DNA of 64,000 bases from Falsiroseomonas sp050563535. GTDB lineage: Bacteria; Pseudomonadota; Alphaproteobacteria; Acetobacterales; Acetobacteraceae. The position numbers and the translations under genes were made by a program. Positions within the stretch are counted from its first letter, which is position 1; each line of letters begins with the position of its first letter. The stretch covers positions 124,001-188,000 of the forward strand of contig NZ_JBNXUO010000004.1 of assembly GCF_050563535.1 (NCBI RefSeq), read 5' to 3'. Under the pieces are notes generated by a model. The model saw only the letters and a list, made by a program, of their open reading frames with translations. It searched no databases and was not told where the DNA came from. Positions 20,302-29,438 of this stretch are shown here, one piece after another.

Positions 20302-22068
20302 TCAGGCGGGGATCGGCTCGGCGGGGTCGAAGACCTCGCCCGTCGCGCCGTCCGTCAGGCCGAGATCGGTCGGGTGCGGCGCCGGGTTGCAGGCGAGCGA
20401 CAGGCCCGTCATCGCCCGGAAGACGCGGAAGGGCAGCTGCCAGTCGATCACCATGTCGGCCTGTTCGCGCAGCTTCGCGAAATTCGCCACCGTCTCCTCC
20501 GGCGGGGTCTCGGCCAGCAGGCCGGCGATGGGCAGCGGCAGCAGCGCCGTCACCCGCCCCCCGCGCGCCACCGCCATGCCGCCGCCGCAGCCGATCAGCG
20601 CATTGGCCGCCGCCTGCATGTCCGCCGCGTCGCGCCCCAGCACCAGCAGGTTGTGGCTGTCATGGCTGATGGTGGTGGCGATGGCGCCGCGCGGCTCGCC
20701 CCAGCCCTCGATGATGCAGGTCCGCGGGATGGCGGGGGCGCGGCCATGGCGGTGGATGATGGTGATGAGGGCGTGGTCCGGCGGGGGGGCGGCGAAGCCG
20801 TTGCGGACCTCCACCTCCACCGTGCCCCACTTGCCGTGGCGCGCGCCGACGATCTTCCGCAGCCGCGCGCGCCCGTCGCCCACGCCGTTCACCTTCGGCA
20901 TGAAGGCCTCGATCGGTTGGGGGGACAGCTTCACTGTGTCCCGCGGCCCCGGGCTGCGCCGCGGCGGCGCCAGCAGCCGGCCGTCCCTCGCCACCAGCCG
21001 CCCCGCCGCGAAGACGCGTTCCACCGCCACGGACGGCAGGTCCGACAGCACCACGATGTCGGCCTGCCGCCCCGCGCCGACCAGGCCGAGGTCGTCGCGC
21101 TTCAGGCGCATCGCGGCGTGCAGCGTGGCGCAGCGGATGGCGTGGATCGGGTTCATCCCGCGCGCGACGATGCGCGCGATGGTGTCCCGCAGGCCGCCCT
21201 TCTGCATCAGCTCGTCGGGGAAGATGTCGTCGGTGCAGAAGACGAGGTTCGGCGGCAGCGCCGGCAGGGCCGCCAGCGCGGTCAGCACGCCGGGCAGCAC
21301 GTAGTCGTGGCTGCCGCGCAGCTCCACCGTCATCCCGGTGCGCAGCTTCTGGACGAAGTCCTCCGGCCCCACGATCTCGTGGCAGGAGGTGACGCCGGCG
21401 CTGGCATAGGCCTGGAGGTCGCCGTCCACCATGCCGCGCGCATGGCCGTTGACGTTCTTGCCCGAGGCGAGGCCGGCGCCGACGATGCCCTGCATGTGCG
21501 CGGTGCCGCGCAGCACGCCGGGCATGTCCATCACCTCCGCCACGCCCGCGATCTCGGGCCAGGCGAGCATCTCCGCCATCTCGGCCGGCCCGATCTCGGC
21601 CCCCGCCACCTCCAGCCCCGGTGCGGATGGCACGCAGGACGGCGCGGCGACCAGGCTGCGCAGCGGCAGGTCGCGGCTGGCCTCGATTGCCCAGCGCACG
21701 CCGGGCAGGCCCAGCACGTTCGCCAGCTCATGCGGGTCCCAGACGCAGGTGGTGGTGCCCGCGGGGACGACGCAGGCGGCGTAGTCCGCCGGCGCCATCA
21801 GGCTGCTTTCGTAGTGCAGGTGGCTGTCGATGAAGCCGGGCGCGAGGAAGCGGCCGGACACGTCCTCGACCGCGGCCGCGTCCTCCCGCAGTCCCGGCGG
21901 GTGGACCGAGGCGATGATCGGCCCGACGATGCCGATATCGGCCGCCCGCAGCTCGCCCGTCGCGACATCCACGACGGTGCCGCCCATCAGCAGCAGGTCG
22001 AAGGGGGCGGAACCGCGCGCGGCCTGGACGGCGCGGGCGCGGATGGCGGGGGCGACGGGGTCGTTCAT
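20302..22068 (-). CDS. ade: Adenine deaminase
   Basis: Amidohydrolase-superfamily enzyme converting adenine to hypoxanthine and ammonia. 588 residues, the same length as well-known Ade proteins. Metal-site motifs are GFIDSHLHYESSLM near residue 95, GHARGMVDG, TSCHE and LVFCTDDIFPDEL. The C-terminal adenine deaminase domain is complete (VNGVGDGRARLRK, TISHDSHNLLVLGRD). The ATG at 22068 overlaps the stop of the upstream binding-protein gene by 4 bases (ATGA). With the phosphoribosyltransferase two genes upstream it suggests conversion of imported nucleobases to nucleotides. Confidence 0.92.
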   Translation of the reverse strand: MNDPVAPAIRARAVQAARGSAPFDLLLMGGTVVDVATGELRAADIGIVGPIIASVHPPGLREDAAAVEDVSGRFLAPGFIDSHLHYESSLMAPADYAACVVPAGTTTCVWDPHELANVLGLPGVRWAIEASRDLPLRSLVAAPSCVPSAPGLEVAGAEIGPAEMAEMLAWPEIAGVAEVMDMPGVLRGTAHMQGIVGAGLASGKNVNGHARGMVDGDLQAYASAGVTSCHEIVGPEDFVQKLRTGMTVELRGSHDYVLPGVLTALAALPALPPNLVFCTDDIFPDELMQKGGLRDTIARIVARGMNPIHAIRCATLHAAMRLKRDDLGLVGAGRQADIVVLSDLPSVAVERVFAAGRLVARDGRLLAPPRRSPGPRDTVKLSPQPIEAFMPKVNGVGDGRARLRKIVGARHGKWGTVEVEVRNGFAAPPPDHALITIIHRHGRAPAIPRTCIIEGWGEPRGAIATTISHDSHNLLVLGRDAADMQAAANALIGCGGGMAVARGGRVTALLPLPIAGLLAETPPEETVANFAKLREQADMVIDWQLPFRVFRAMTGLSLACNPAPHPTDLGLTDGATGEVFDPAEPIPA

Positions 22069-23630
22069 CGTGGGGCTCTCCCGGCGGAAAAGGCCAAGGT
22101 CATCTCGTCGGTTCGGGCTTCGTAGGAGAAGCCGCGGCGCATCGCCCAGGTGTTGACCTGGAAGTAGAGCGGGATCAGCGCGGTCTGGTCGCGGAGCGCA
22201 AGCCGTGTCGCCTGCTGGGTCAGGGCGCGGCGCTCCCCGTCGTCGATGGTGGTGCGGGCGCGCTGGATCAGCGCGTCCACCTCGGCGTTGCTGAAACGGC
22301 CGCGATTGGCGGTGCCGAGGCCGAGCGCGGTGTCCCAGCTGTGGATCTGCGTCTCCAGCATCCCCAGCACCTCCGGGTTCGGGCTGAAGCCGGCCAGGTT
22401 CACGCTGTAGCGAAGCTGCGCCGCCTCGCTCAGCCACACCGCGCGGGTGCGGGTCTCCACCGTGGCGGCGAGGCCGAGCCGCGTCCACATCTGCGCGATC
22501 GCCTGCACCACCTGCTCGTCGTTCACGAAGCGGTCGTTCGGGCCGTTCACCTGCACCGCGAAGCCCTGCGCCCATCCGGCTTCCGCCAGCAGGCGCCGCG
22601 CCGCCTCGGGGTCGAAGGGCGGCGGCGTCAGGTCGGGCGAGGTGCCGAAATAGCCGGGCGGGCCGAGATCGCCGGCCGCGAGCGCCTGGCCCTGGAGGAT
22701 GCGGGAGACCAGCGCATCGCGGTTGATGCCGAGCGAGAGGGCGCGGCGCACGCGCGCGTCGCGCAGCGGGTTGGCGATGCGCGCGCCGTCCTTGCCGCGG
22801 ACGAAGGGGCTGTCCTCCCGGTCGCTGTCCAGCGTCAGGAAGATGAGGCGGTTGGACGGGCTTTCCGCCACCGCGAAGCGCTGCGGATCGGCGCGGAAGC
22901 GCGCGAAGTGGTCGGGCGGCACGATCTCGATGAGGTCCACGTCGCCCGCCTGCAGCGCCGCCACGCGCGCCCCGGCATTGGCGATGGGGCGGAACTCCGC
23001 CCGGGCGAAGGCCGGCGCGACGCCGTGGAAGGCGGGGTTGCGCTCCATCACCACCGGGCTGCCCGGCTGCCAGGAGACGTGGCGGAAGGGCCCGGTGCCC
23101 ACCATCGCGCGGCCGGAATTGTAGTCGGCCGTGGTCGCACCCTCGCCGTGGCGGCGGCTGACCACCATGACGAGCGCGAGGAAGTTCGGCAGCAGCGGCG
23201 TCGGCTGGGCGGTGCGGATGCGGATCGTGGTCGCATCCACCGCCTCCACCCCCGCGATCGGCCGCGTCGCGTAGCGGAAGCTGGACGGCGAATTCGGCAC
23301 GTCGCCGGCGCGGGCGATAGTGAAGGCGATGTCGTCGGCCGTCACCGCCGCGCCGTCATGGAAGCGCGCGCGGGGGTCGAGCGTCACCTCCCAGGTCAGC
23401 GCGTCCACCGCCCGCATCGATGTGGCCACCGCCGGCCGCAGGTCCTGCCGGTGGTCCTGCTCCATCAGCGGCTGGAAGACGTGGCGGCTGAAGGCGATGT
23501 TGGTGATGAGGCTGGCGAAATGCGGGTCGAGGCTGGTCGGCCCGGCCTCGACCCCGATGCGGATCGCGTCCTGCGCCAGGGCGGGGGCGGCGAACAGGCT
23601 CGCGGCCAGCAGGGCGGCGCGGAGCGTCAT
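22065..23630 (-). CDS. ABC transporter substrate-binding protein, peptide/nickel (family 5) type
   Basis: 521 residues with a signal peptide (MTLRAALLAASLFAAPALAQ). The family-5 solute-binding pattern is clear: SLDPHFASLITN, WEVTLDPRARFHDGAAVTADDIAF, MVGTGPFRHVSW, VRRALSLGINRDALV and late LYFQVNTWA. Relatives bind oligopeptides, nickel, haem or nucleosides and glycosides. It overlaps both neighbours by 4 bases, being squeezed between a phosphoribosyltransferase and adenine deaminase, so a nucleobase- or nucleoside-related ligand is plausible but unproven. No DppBCDF-like subunits are present. Confidence 0.88.
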   Translation of the reverse strand: MTLRAALLAASLFAAPALAQDAIRIGVEAGPTSLDPHFASLITNIAFSRHVFQPLMEQDHRQDLRPAVATSMRAVDALTWEVTLDPRARFHDGAAVTADDIAFTIARAGDVPNSPSSFRYATRPIAGVEAVDATTIRIRTAQPTPLLPNFLALVMVVSRRHGEGATTADYNSGRAMVGTGPFRHVSWQPGSPVVMERNPAFHGVAPAFARAEFRPIANAGARVAALQAGDVDLIEIVPPDHFARFRADPQRFAVAESPSNRLIFLTLDSDREDSPFVRGKDGARIANPLRDARVRRALSLGINRDALVSRILQGQALAAGDLGPPGYFGTSPDLTPPPFDPEAARRLLAEAGWAQGFAVQVNGPNDRFVNDEQVVQAIAQMWTRLGLAATVETRTRAVWLSEAAQLRYSVNLAGFSPNPEVLGMLETQIHSWDTALGLGTANRGRFSNAEVDALIQRARTTIDDGERRALTQQATRLALRDQTALIPLYFQVNTWAMRRGFSYEARTDEMTLAFSAGRAPR

Positions 23631-24319
23631 GCGGCAGGGTCCTTCGGCATCAGGGGGCAGGCGGCCAGCGGGGCGGAGCCGGGCAGGGGCGCCCAGCCCG
23701 CGCCGCCCCGCGCGAAGACCGGCGTGGCGAAGACGGCGCGGAGCGGGATGTCGGCGGGCCAGTCCGCCGCCCAGCGGTCGCCCTGCGCCATCGCCACCAG
23801 CAGCGCCGCCGGCCGGACCCCGGCCGCCGCCAGCAGCGCGATGCCGGCGCGCGCCGAGCCGCCGGTGGAGATCACGTCATCCACCAGCAGCACGCGCCGC
23901 CCCGCGAGCCGCGGCACCAGGCGCGGGTCGAGCCAGAGCCGGCGCTCGGCGGGGCTGGTGATGGACTGCGCGGGGACGCTCAGCCGTTCCTCATACCACC
24001 GCTTGCGCGACCAGCCCGGCGCGACCCAGTTCGCGTGGCCGAGCGACTCTGCGATCGCGGGCGCGAAGACCTGGCCCAGGGTGGGAAGCCCCACCACCAC
24101 CTCGGCGCCCAGCGGCGCCGCGATCTCCGCCATCCAGCCGGACAGCCGCCGCACCACGCCGAAGCCCGCCTGGTTGGCGACGAAGCCTGCCACCGCCGTC
24201 GCGCCGAGGTCGCGCAGCGGCAGGGCCAGCGCGGTGCCGTCCGGCATCGTCGCGGGGTATTCGTCGGTCCAGGCCGCGGCGGGCGCCGGGCGCGGCGCGA
24301 AATCCTGCCAGAACTCCAT
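23627..24319 (-). CDS. Phosphoribosyltransferase (type I fold)
   Basis: 230 residues. The PRPP-binding loop VDDVISTGGSA is at residues 146-156, in the type I PRTase fold. An N-terminal extension of about 60 residues and the WYEERL segment do not match Apt or Hpt that I can recall, so the accepted base is uncertain; purine or xanthine transfer would fit the adenine deaminase downstream. The ATG at 24319 begins MEFWQDF and lies in the 73-base divergent promoter region. The stop overlaps the next ATG (ATGA). It is the first gene of the salvage-like operon, probably cytoplasmic. Confidence 0.82.
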   Translation of the reverse strand: MEFWQDFAPRPAPAAAWTDEYPATMPDGTALALPLRDLGATAVAGFVANQAGFGVVRRLSGWMAEIAAPLGAEVVVGLPTLGQVFAPAIAESLGHANWVAPGWSRKRWYEERLSVPAQSITSPAERRLWLDPRLVPRLAGRRVLLVDDVISTGGSARAGIALLAAAGVRPAALLVAMAQGDRWAADWPADIPLRAVFATPVFARGGAGWAPLPGSAPLAACPLMPKDPAA

Positions 24320-24392
24320 CGCATCCGGGTCTGTGTGGGGCGGCCGCAGCGTGCCATGCTGCGGCACGGCACCGCAACCGGAGCACCCGCGC

Positions 24393-25562
24393 TTGCCCAC
24401 CCCGGACGACCTGTCCCCGCTCGCCCCGGCCATGACGGCGTGGCGACGGGACTTCCACCGCCATCCCGAACTCGGCTTCGAGGAGAGGCGGACGGCGGCG
24501 AAGGTGGCTGCGCTGCTGCGCGGCTGGGGGATCGAGGTGACGGAAGGCATCGCCCGCACCGGCGTGGTCGGCACGCTGCGGGGCCGGCCGGGGAACCGCG
24601 CCGTCGCGCTCCGCGCCGACATGGACGCGCTGGCGATGACGGAAGCGACCGGCCTGCCCCATGCCAGCGAGGTCCCGGGCCGGATGCATGCCTGCGGGCA
24701 TGACGGGCACACGGCCATGCTGCTCGGCGCCGCGCAGTGGCTGGCGGCGCATCGCGACCGCTTCGCGGGCACCGTCCACCTGGTCTTCCAGCCCGCCGAG
24801 GAATCGCTCGGCGGCGCCGCGGCAATGGCGGAGGAGGGGCTGTTCGACCGCTTCCCGGTGGATGCGGTCTACGGCCTGCACAACCTGCCGGGCCTGCCGC
24901 TCGGCACCGTCGCGGTGCCGCGCGGGGCGGTGCTGGCGAGTTCGGATACCTGGGAGGTCCGCTTCCTCGGCGCCGGCACGCATGGCGCGAAGCCGCATCT
25001 CGGCACCGATGCGACGCTGGCTGCCGCGCAGTTCATCGCCGCCATCCAGGCGATCGCCTCGCGGGAGGTCGATCCGCTCGGCACCGCCGTCGTCAGCGTC
25101 GGCCACATCGCGGCCGGCAGCGCGGCCGCGCCGAACGTCATCCCCGCCGAGGTCTTCCTGAAGGGCACTGCGCGCGCACTGGACGAAGCCGTGCGCGGCC
25201 ACGTCGAGCGCCGCCTGGGCGAGATCGCGCAGGCCGCGGCGGCGCTGCACCGCTTGCGGGCGGAGCCCCGCTACATCCGCCGCCTGGCGCCCACCGTGAA
25301 CCACCCCGCGCAGGCCGCCGTCATGCTGCGCGCCGCGCGGGCGGGCGCGGCCGCCGCGCAGGATGGCCACCCGCCGATCACCGCGGGGGAGGACTTCTCG
25401 GAATTCCTCGCCCGCGTGCCGGGCGCCTATGCCTGGCTCGGCACCGGCGATCCGGCGCATCCCGAGGGCTGGCACCACAACCCGCATTTCGACTTCAACG
25501 ACGCCGCCCTGGCCCATGGCGCGGCCTTCTGGTGTTCGCTGGTCGAGGCGGAGCTTCCGTGA
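24393..25562 (+). CDS. M20 family metallo-amidohydrolase (hippurate hydrolase-like)
   Basis: 389 residues. M20D motifs: WRRDFHRHPELGFEE, ALRADMDALAM, HACGHDGHT at residues 99-107, QPAEES and a C-terminal GEDFSEF. These enzymes hydrolyse N-acyl amino acids, hippurate, indole-amino-acid conjugates or N-carbamoyl compounds using a binuclear metal centre. The start is taken as TTG 24393, ten bases after a GGAG, because relatives carry a dozen residues before the WRRD motif; an ATG at 24432 would start exactly at the motif. It overlaps the nucleoside hydrolase gene (TGATG) and is divergent from the phosphoribosyltransferase operon. Confidence 0.87.
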   Translation: MPTPDDLSPLAPAMTAWRRDFHRHPELGFEERRTAAKVAALLRGWGIEVTEGIARTGVVGTLRGRPGNRAVALRADMDALAMTEATGLPHASEVPGRMHACGHDGHTAMLLGAAQWLAAHRDRFAGTVHLVFQPAEESLGGAAAMAEEGLFDRFPVDAVYGLHNLPGLPLGTVAVPRGAVLASSDTWEVRFLGAGTHGAKPHLGTDATLAAAQFIAAIQAIASREVDPLGTAVVSVGHIAAGSAAAPNVIPAEVFLKGTARALDEAVRGHVERRLGEIAQAAAALHRLRAEPRYIRRLAPTVNHPAQAAVMLRAARAGAAAAQDGHPPITAGEDFSEFLARVPGAYAWLGTGDPAHPEGWHHNPHFDFNDAALAHGAAFWCSLVEAELP

Positions 25563-26488
25563 TGCCGAAGCCCGCGATCATCGACTGCGACCCGGGCACG
25601 GACGACGCCATCGCGCTGTGGCTCGCGCTCGCCTCGCCGGAGCTCGACGTGCGCCTGGTCACGGTGGCCGGCGGCAATGTGGGGCTGGAGCGCACGCTGG
25701 CGAATGCGCGGGCGGTGGTCGGGCTGGCCGGCCGGCCGGTGCCCGTCGTCGGCGGCAGCGCCGGCGCGCTGATGGCGCCCTTCCGCGCCGAGACGGCTGT
25801 GCATGGCGAGGACGGGATCGGCGGCGTGGCGCTGCCCGAGGGCCCGCCCGCGGCGCCCGGCCTTGCGGCCGATGCCATCCGGGACCTGCTCCGGGCCGCG
25901 GCGCCGGACAGCGTGACGGTGATCGGGCTCGGCCCCGCCACCAACCTCGCCCTTGCCTTCGCGACCGAACCCGCGCTGGCGGGGCGGGTGGCGGAGATCG
26001 TGCTGATGACGGGGGCCTGGACCGAGGGCAACATCACCCCGGCGGCCGAGTTCAACGCCTGGAACGACCCCGAGGCGCTGGCCCTGCTGTTCCGGCTGGG
26101 CCGGCCGCTGGCGATGGCGACGCTGGACCTCACCGCGCAGGCCTTCGTGACGCCGGAGCTGGTGGCGGCGCTGGCGGCGCGGCCGGGCGGGCGCTGCTGG
26201 CGGGCGGCGCTGTCCATCCTGCGCGCGCTGCCGCCCTCGAAGCGGTTCGGGATGCGCGGCTTCCCGCTGCACGACCCCTGCGCCGTCGCCTGGGCGATCG
26301 CCCCTGGCCTGTTCGGCACGCGGGCGGTGGGGTGCGAGGTGGACTGCACCTCCGGCCCCTCGCGCGGGCGGACGGTGATCGACCGCTGGGGCCGGCTGGG
26401 CCGGCCGGCCAACGCGACGCTGCTGGAAACGCTCGACGCGCCCGCCTTCTTCGACCTGCTGGCGGAGCGGATCGGCAGCCTGGGCTGA
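25562..26488 (+). CDS. Nucleoside hydrolase (IunH/RihA family)
   Basis: 308 residues. Cleaves the N-glycosidic bond of ribonucleosides to base plus ribose. The calcium-site signature DCDPGTDD is at residues 8-15 and the late catalytic-His segment FPLHDPCAVA is present; GLGPATNLALAF and NAWNDPEA are typical. The purine or pyrimidine preference cannot be read. The ATG at 25562 shares its A with the M20 stop; a GTG one codon earlier is possible. Base release here, deamination and ribosyl transfer in the divergent operon form a coherent salvage set. Confidence 0.9.
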   Translation: MPKPAIIDCDPGTDDAIALWLALASPELDVRLVTVAGGNVGLERTLANARAVVGLAGRPVPVVGGSAGALMAPFRAETAVHGEDGIGGVALPEGPPAAPGLAADAIRDLLRAAAPDSVTVIGLGPATNLALAFATEPALAGRVAEIVLMTGAWTEGNITPAAEFNAWNDPEALALLFRLGRPLAMATLDLTAQAFVTPELVAALAARPGGRCWRAALSILRALPPSKRFGMRGFPLHDPCAVAWAIAPGLFGTRAVGCEVDCTSGPSRGRTVIDRWGRLGRPANATLLETLDAPAFFDLLAERIGSLG

Positions 26489-26495
26489 CGCGGCG

Positions 26496-26517
26496 CCCGG
26501 CGGTCCGTGCCGCCCGG
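26496..26517. terminator. Imperfect hairpin between convergent genes
   Basis: CCCGGCGG (26496-26503) faces CCGCCCGG (26510-26517) across TCCGTG; seven of eight positions pair. It lies in the 31-base gap between the nucleoside hydrolase and the convergent histidine kinase gene. Confidence 0.4.
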
Positions 26518-26519
26518 CT

Positions 26520-29426
26520 TCAGCCCCCCGCGCCGGTTGCCGCCAGCTGGCCCGGGGCCGGGTCGTTCACGGCGCGCAGCGCGAGCGGCGCCTCGGCCAG
26601 GGGCAGGGTGCGGGAAGCGATGTCGAGCACCGCGCGCAGCGCGGCGGCAGGGTTCGCGCCTGCATGGGCCTCCGCCTGCAGCGCCTCGATCGCGCCCGCC
26701 AGCCGACGCGCGCCGAGCGTCCGCGCCGCGCCCAGCATACGGTGCGCGGCATGGCGCAGCCGCCCCGCATCCGATGCGATGGCCGGCGTCGACAGCGTCT
26801 CGTAGCCCAGCCGCAGCTCCGCCACGAATTCGGCGATCACCGCATCGGCGGTGGGGCCGAGATCGGCGGCCAGGCTCCGCAGCGCCGCCTCGTCCAGCAG
26901 CGGCGCCTCGGGCTCGGCCGGGCTGGCGGCGACAGGCATGGCGAGCTTGCCGCCCGCCGCCAGTCGCGCGACCGCGGAGAGGAGGGATTCGCGGTCGATC
27001 GGCTTCGGCAGGTGGCCGTCCATCCCCGCTGCCTGGCAGGCCGCCACCTGTTCGGGCAGGGCGGAGGCGGTGACGGCCAGGATCGGCACGCGCCCGTTGC
27101 GGCCGCCGAGTTCGCGGATGCGGCGCGTGGCGTCGAGCCCGTCCATCACCGGCATCTGCACGTCCATCAGCACCACGTCGTAGGTCTCGCGCCGGACGGC
27201 GTCCAGCGCCTCCGCGCCATCCGCGGCGCTGTCCACGCGATGCCCGGCGGCGACGAGCATGGCGCGCGCCACCATGCGGTTGGCCGCCACGTCGTCGGCC
27301 ACCAGCACGCGCAGGCTGCGGCCCGGCGCCTCGGCCGGCGCCTCGGCCGGCGGCGGCGGCGCGACGGCGGCCGGAAGCGGCACTTCCTTCAGCGGCAGCT
27401 CCACCCAGAACAGCGCGCCCTGCCGCGTTTCCGGCGCGCAGCCGATCCGCCCGCCCATGGCGGCGGCGAGCCGCGCCGAGATGGCGAGGCCTAGCCCGGT
27501 GCCCGCGCCCTCTCCCGCCACCGGGAACAGCTGGGAGAAATCCTCGAACAGCAGGTGCCGCTTCTCGGCCGGGACGCCGGGGCCGGTGTCCTGCACCTCG
27601 ATCCGCAGGCCGGTCCGCCCGCGGCCGAGCGGCGAGACGCGGAAATCCACGCGGCCGCCCGGCGGGGTGAACTTCACCGCGTTGGACAGCAGGTTCAGCA
27701 GCATCTGCCGCACGCGTGTCGCATCCGCCTCCACCGCCGCCGGCGTGCCGGGCGCGATGTCGAGGACGAGTGCGATGCCCTTGCGGTCCACCTCCGGCCC
27801 CAGCAGCCCGGCGCAGGCATCGAGCAGCGGGCGCACCGCCACGTCGCGCAGGTGCAGGTCGAGCTTGCCGGCCTCGATCTTCGACAGGTCGAGCAGGCTG
27901 TTCACAAGTTCCAGCAGGTGGCGCCCGGCATCGTGCAGGGTGATCACCTGGTCGCGCTGCTCGGGCGTCAGCGTCGGGTCGCGCAGCAGCACCTGCGCGA
28001 AGCCCAGCACGCCGTTCAGGGGCGTGCGCAGCTCATGCGACATCCGCGCGAGGAACTGGCTCTTCGCCTCGCCCGCCGCACGCGCCGCGTCGCGGGCCGA
28101 GGCCAGCTCCTCCATCGCGCGCTTCAGCGGGGTGATGTCCGTCCGGATGCCCACCGTGCCGCCGTCGGGCGTGCTGCGCTCGGTGATCAGCACCCAGCGC
28201 CCGTCGGGCAGCAGCCGCTCGATCGGCGGGTTGTTGGCATGGCGCCAGGCATCCATCTCGTCGATGAAGGCCTCGACGTCGCCGATCGCCTGCGGATACT
28301 GCCCGCGGCTCGCGCCCTCCCGCATGATGTCGCGAAAGGCCGCGCCCGCCTTGATGAAGGGCGCGGAGATCGCGTAGAATTCCTTGTAGCGCTGGTTGCA
28401 GGCGATCAGCCGGTCGTCGGGGCCGAACATCACGAAGCCGTCCGACATGCTCTCCAGCGCATTCTCGAGGGTGGAGCGCCAGCGGGCGCGCTCCGCCTCC
28501 ACCTTCTCGCGCTGGCGCAGGCCCAGCAGCAGCGCCGCGGCCAACGCCAGCACCAGCGCGGCGAAGGCGCCGGAGACGATCAGCGCGCGCTCGCGGTCGC
28601 GCTCCCAACCTTCCAGGGCGGAGCCGAGCTCGATGGTCGCGGCGATCACGAGCGAGGGGTAGAGCGTCGGCCGGACGGAGGCCAGCACGGGGACATCCGT
28701 GAAGCGGCTGTGCACCACGTCGCGCCCGGCGAACTGGGTGGCCGGGACGCTCAGGCGCCGGCCGATCCGCGTCTCGTCATGCGGCAGGGAGGCGAGCAGC
28801 GTGCCGTCGTCCCGCTCCAGCGTCACGCGAAGCCCCGGCGCTTCCCCGCCCACCGAGAGCAGGCTGCCGACGAGCGGCACCGGCACCTCGGCCACCGCCG
28901 TGACCTGGCCGAGCGCGGGCATGACGACGCTGCGGGCGAAGAACAGCGCCCATTCGCCGGTGGCCGGGTTCTGCACCGGCCCGCCGATCACCACCGACCC
29001 CGCCTGCGGCGCCAGCGCGGCGTTGCCCGACCCCAGCGGGATGGGCAGCGGCCGGCGGCGCGACACGGCCAGCCCGCTGGTGATGGGCATGCCGTCGGGG
29101 CCGACCAGCAGCACGTCGCGGAAGGTGAAGTTCTGGTTGTTCATCTCCCGCAGGACGCGGCCGGCGCCGTTCGCGTCGAAGCGGCCGTCGCGGGCGAAGG
29201 GCGCCAGGATGGCGGGCAGCCCCGCCAGCATCGCGTCCACCTGGACGAAGTTGCGGTTGATGGAGGCTTCCACCGCGCGGCTGACGCGGCTGGCCGTGTC
29301 GTAGGTCGCGGCCAGCGCGGCGTCGCGGGCGCGCTGCAGCAGCAGCCCCGTCGCGACGGCCTGCGCGAGCAGCAGCAGGAACCCGGCGGCGAAGACGGCA
29401 AGCCGGAGGCGCCTGGCGGTCTGCAT
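26520..29426 (-). CDS. Hybrid sensor histidine kinase with receiver and HPt domains
   Basis: 968-residue inner-membrane kinase. Membrane segment about 8-30, a periplasmic double-Cache-like domain about 31-283, second membrane segment about 284-306, PAS domain about 320-440 (MSDGFVMFGPDDRLIACNQRY), HisKA with His464 in MSHELRTPLNG, HATPase (LLSNAVKF, DTGPGVP, GTGLGLAIS), receiver with Asp755 in LMDVQMPVMDG, and a C-terminal HPt with His895 in AHRMLGAART. It thus holds a full internal phosphorelay; a separate response regulator must exist elsewhere. It starts 12 bases after a TRAP-type binding protein gene, which suggests that protein presents the signal to its periplasmic domain. Confidence 0.93.
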   Translation of the reverse strand: MQTARRLRLAVFAAGFLLLLAQAVATGLLLQRARDAALAATYDTASRVSRAVEASINRNFVQVDAMLAGLPAILAPFARDGRFDANGAGRVLREMNNQNFTFRDVLLVGPDGMPITSGLAVSRRRPLPIPLGSGNAALAPQAGSVVIGGPVQNPATGEWALFFARSVVMPALGQVTAVAEVPVPLVGSLLSVGGEAPGLRVTLERDDGTLLASLPHDETRIGRRLSVPATQFAGRDVVHSRFTDVPVLASVRPTLYPSLVIAATIELGSALEGWERDRERALIVSGAFAALVLALAAALLLGLRQREKVEAERARWRSTLENALESMSDGFVMFGPDDRLIACNQRYKEFYAISAPFIKAGAAFRDIMREGASRGQYPQAIGDVEAFIDEMDAWRHANNPPIERLLPDGRWVLITERSTPDGGTVGIRTDITPLKRAMEELASARDAARAAGEAKSQFLARMSHELRTPLNGVLGFAQVLLRDPTLTPEQRDQVITLHDAGRHLLELVNSLLDLSKIEAGKLDLHLRDVAVRPLLDACAGLLGPEVDRKGIALVLDIAPGTPAAVEADATRVRQMLLNLLSNAVKFTPPGGRVDFRVSPLGRGRTGLRIEVQDTGPGVPAEKRHLLFEDFSQLFPVAGEGAGTGLGLAISARLAAAMGGRIGCAPETRQGALFWVELPLKEVPLPAAVAPPPPAEAPAEAPGRSLRVLVADDVAANRMVARAMLVAAGHRVDSAADGAEALDAVRRETYDVVLMDVQMPVMDGLDATRRIRELGGRNGRVPILAVTASALPEQVAACQAAGMDGHLPKPIDRESLLSAVARLAAGGKLAMPVAASPAEPEAPLLDEAALRSLAADLGPTADAVIAEFVAELRLGYETLSTPAIASDAGRLRHAAHRMLGAARTLGARRLAGAIEALQAEAHAGANPAAALRAVLDIASRTLPLAEAPLALRAVNDPAPGQLAATGAGG

Positions 29427-29438
29427 CGGGGGGCGCGC

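Noticed and set aside
20302..22068. Possible second function as imidazolonepropionase or dihydroorotase
   Set aside because: The length of 588 residues, the complete C-terminal adenine deaminase domain and the CTDD motif fit adenine deaminase better than other amidohydrolases.
22341..24392. Long plus-strand extension in front of the M20 gene
   Set aside because: It runs antisense through the phosphoribosyltransferase and binding-protein genes; the M20 domain begins only at about 24393.
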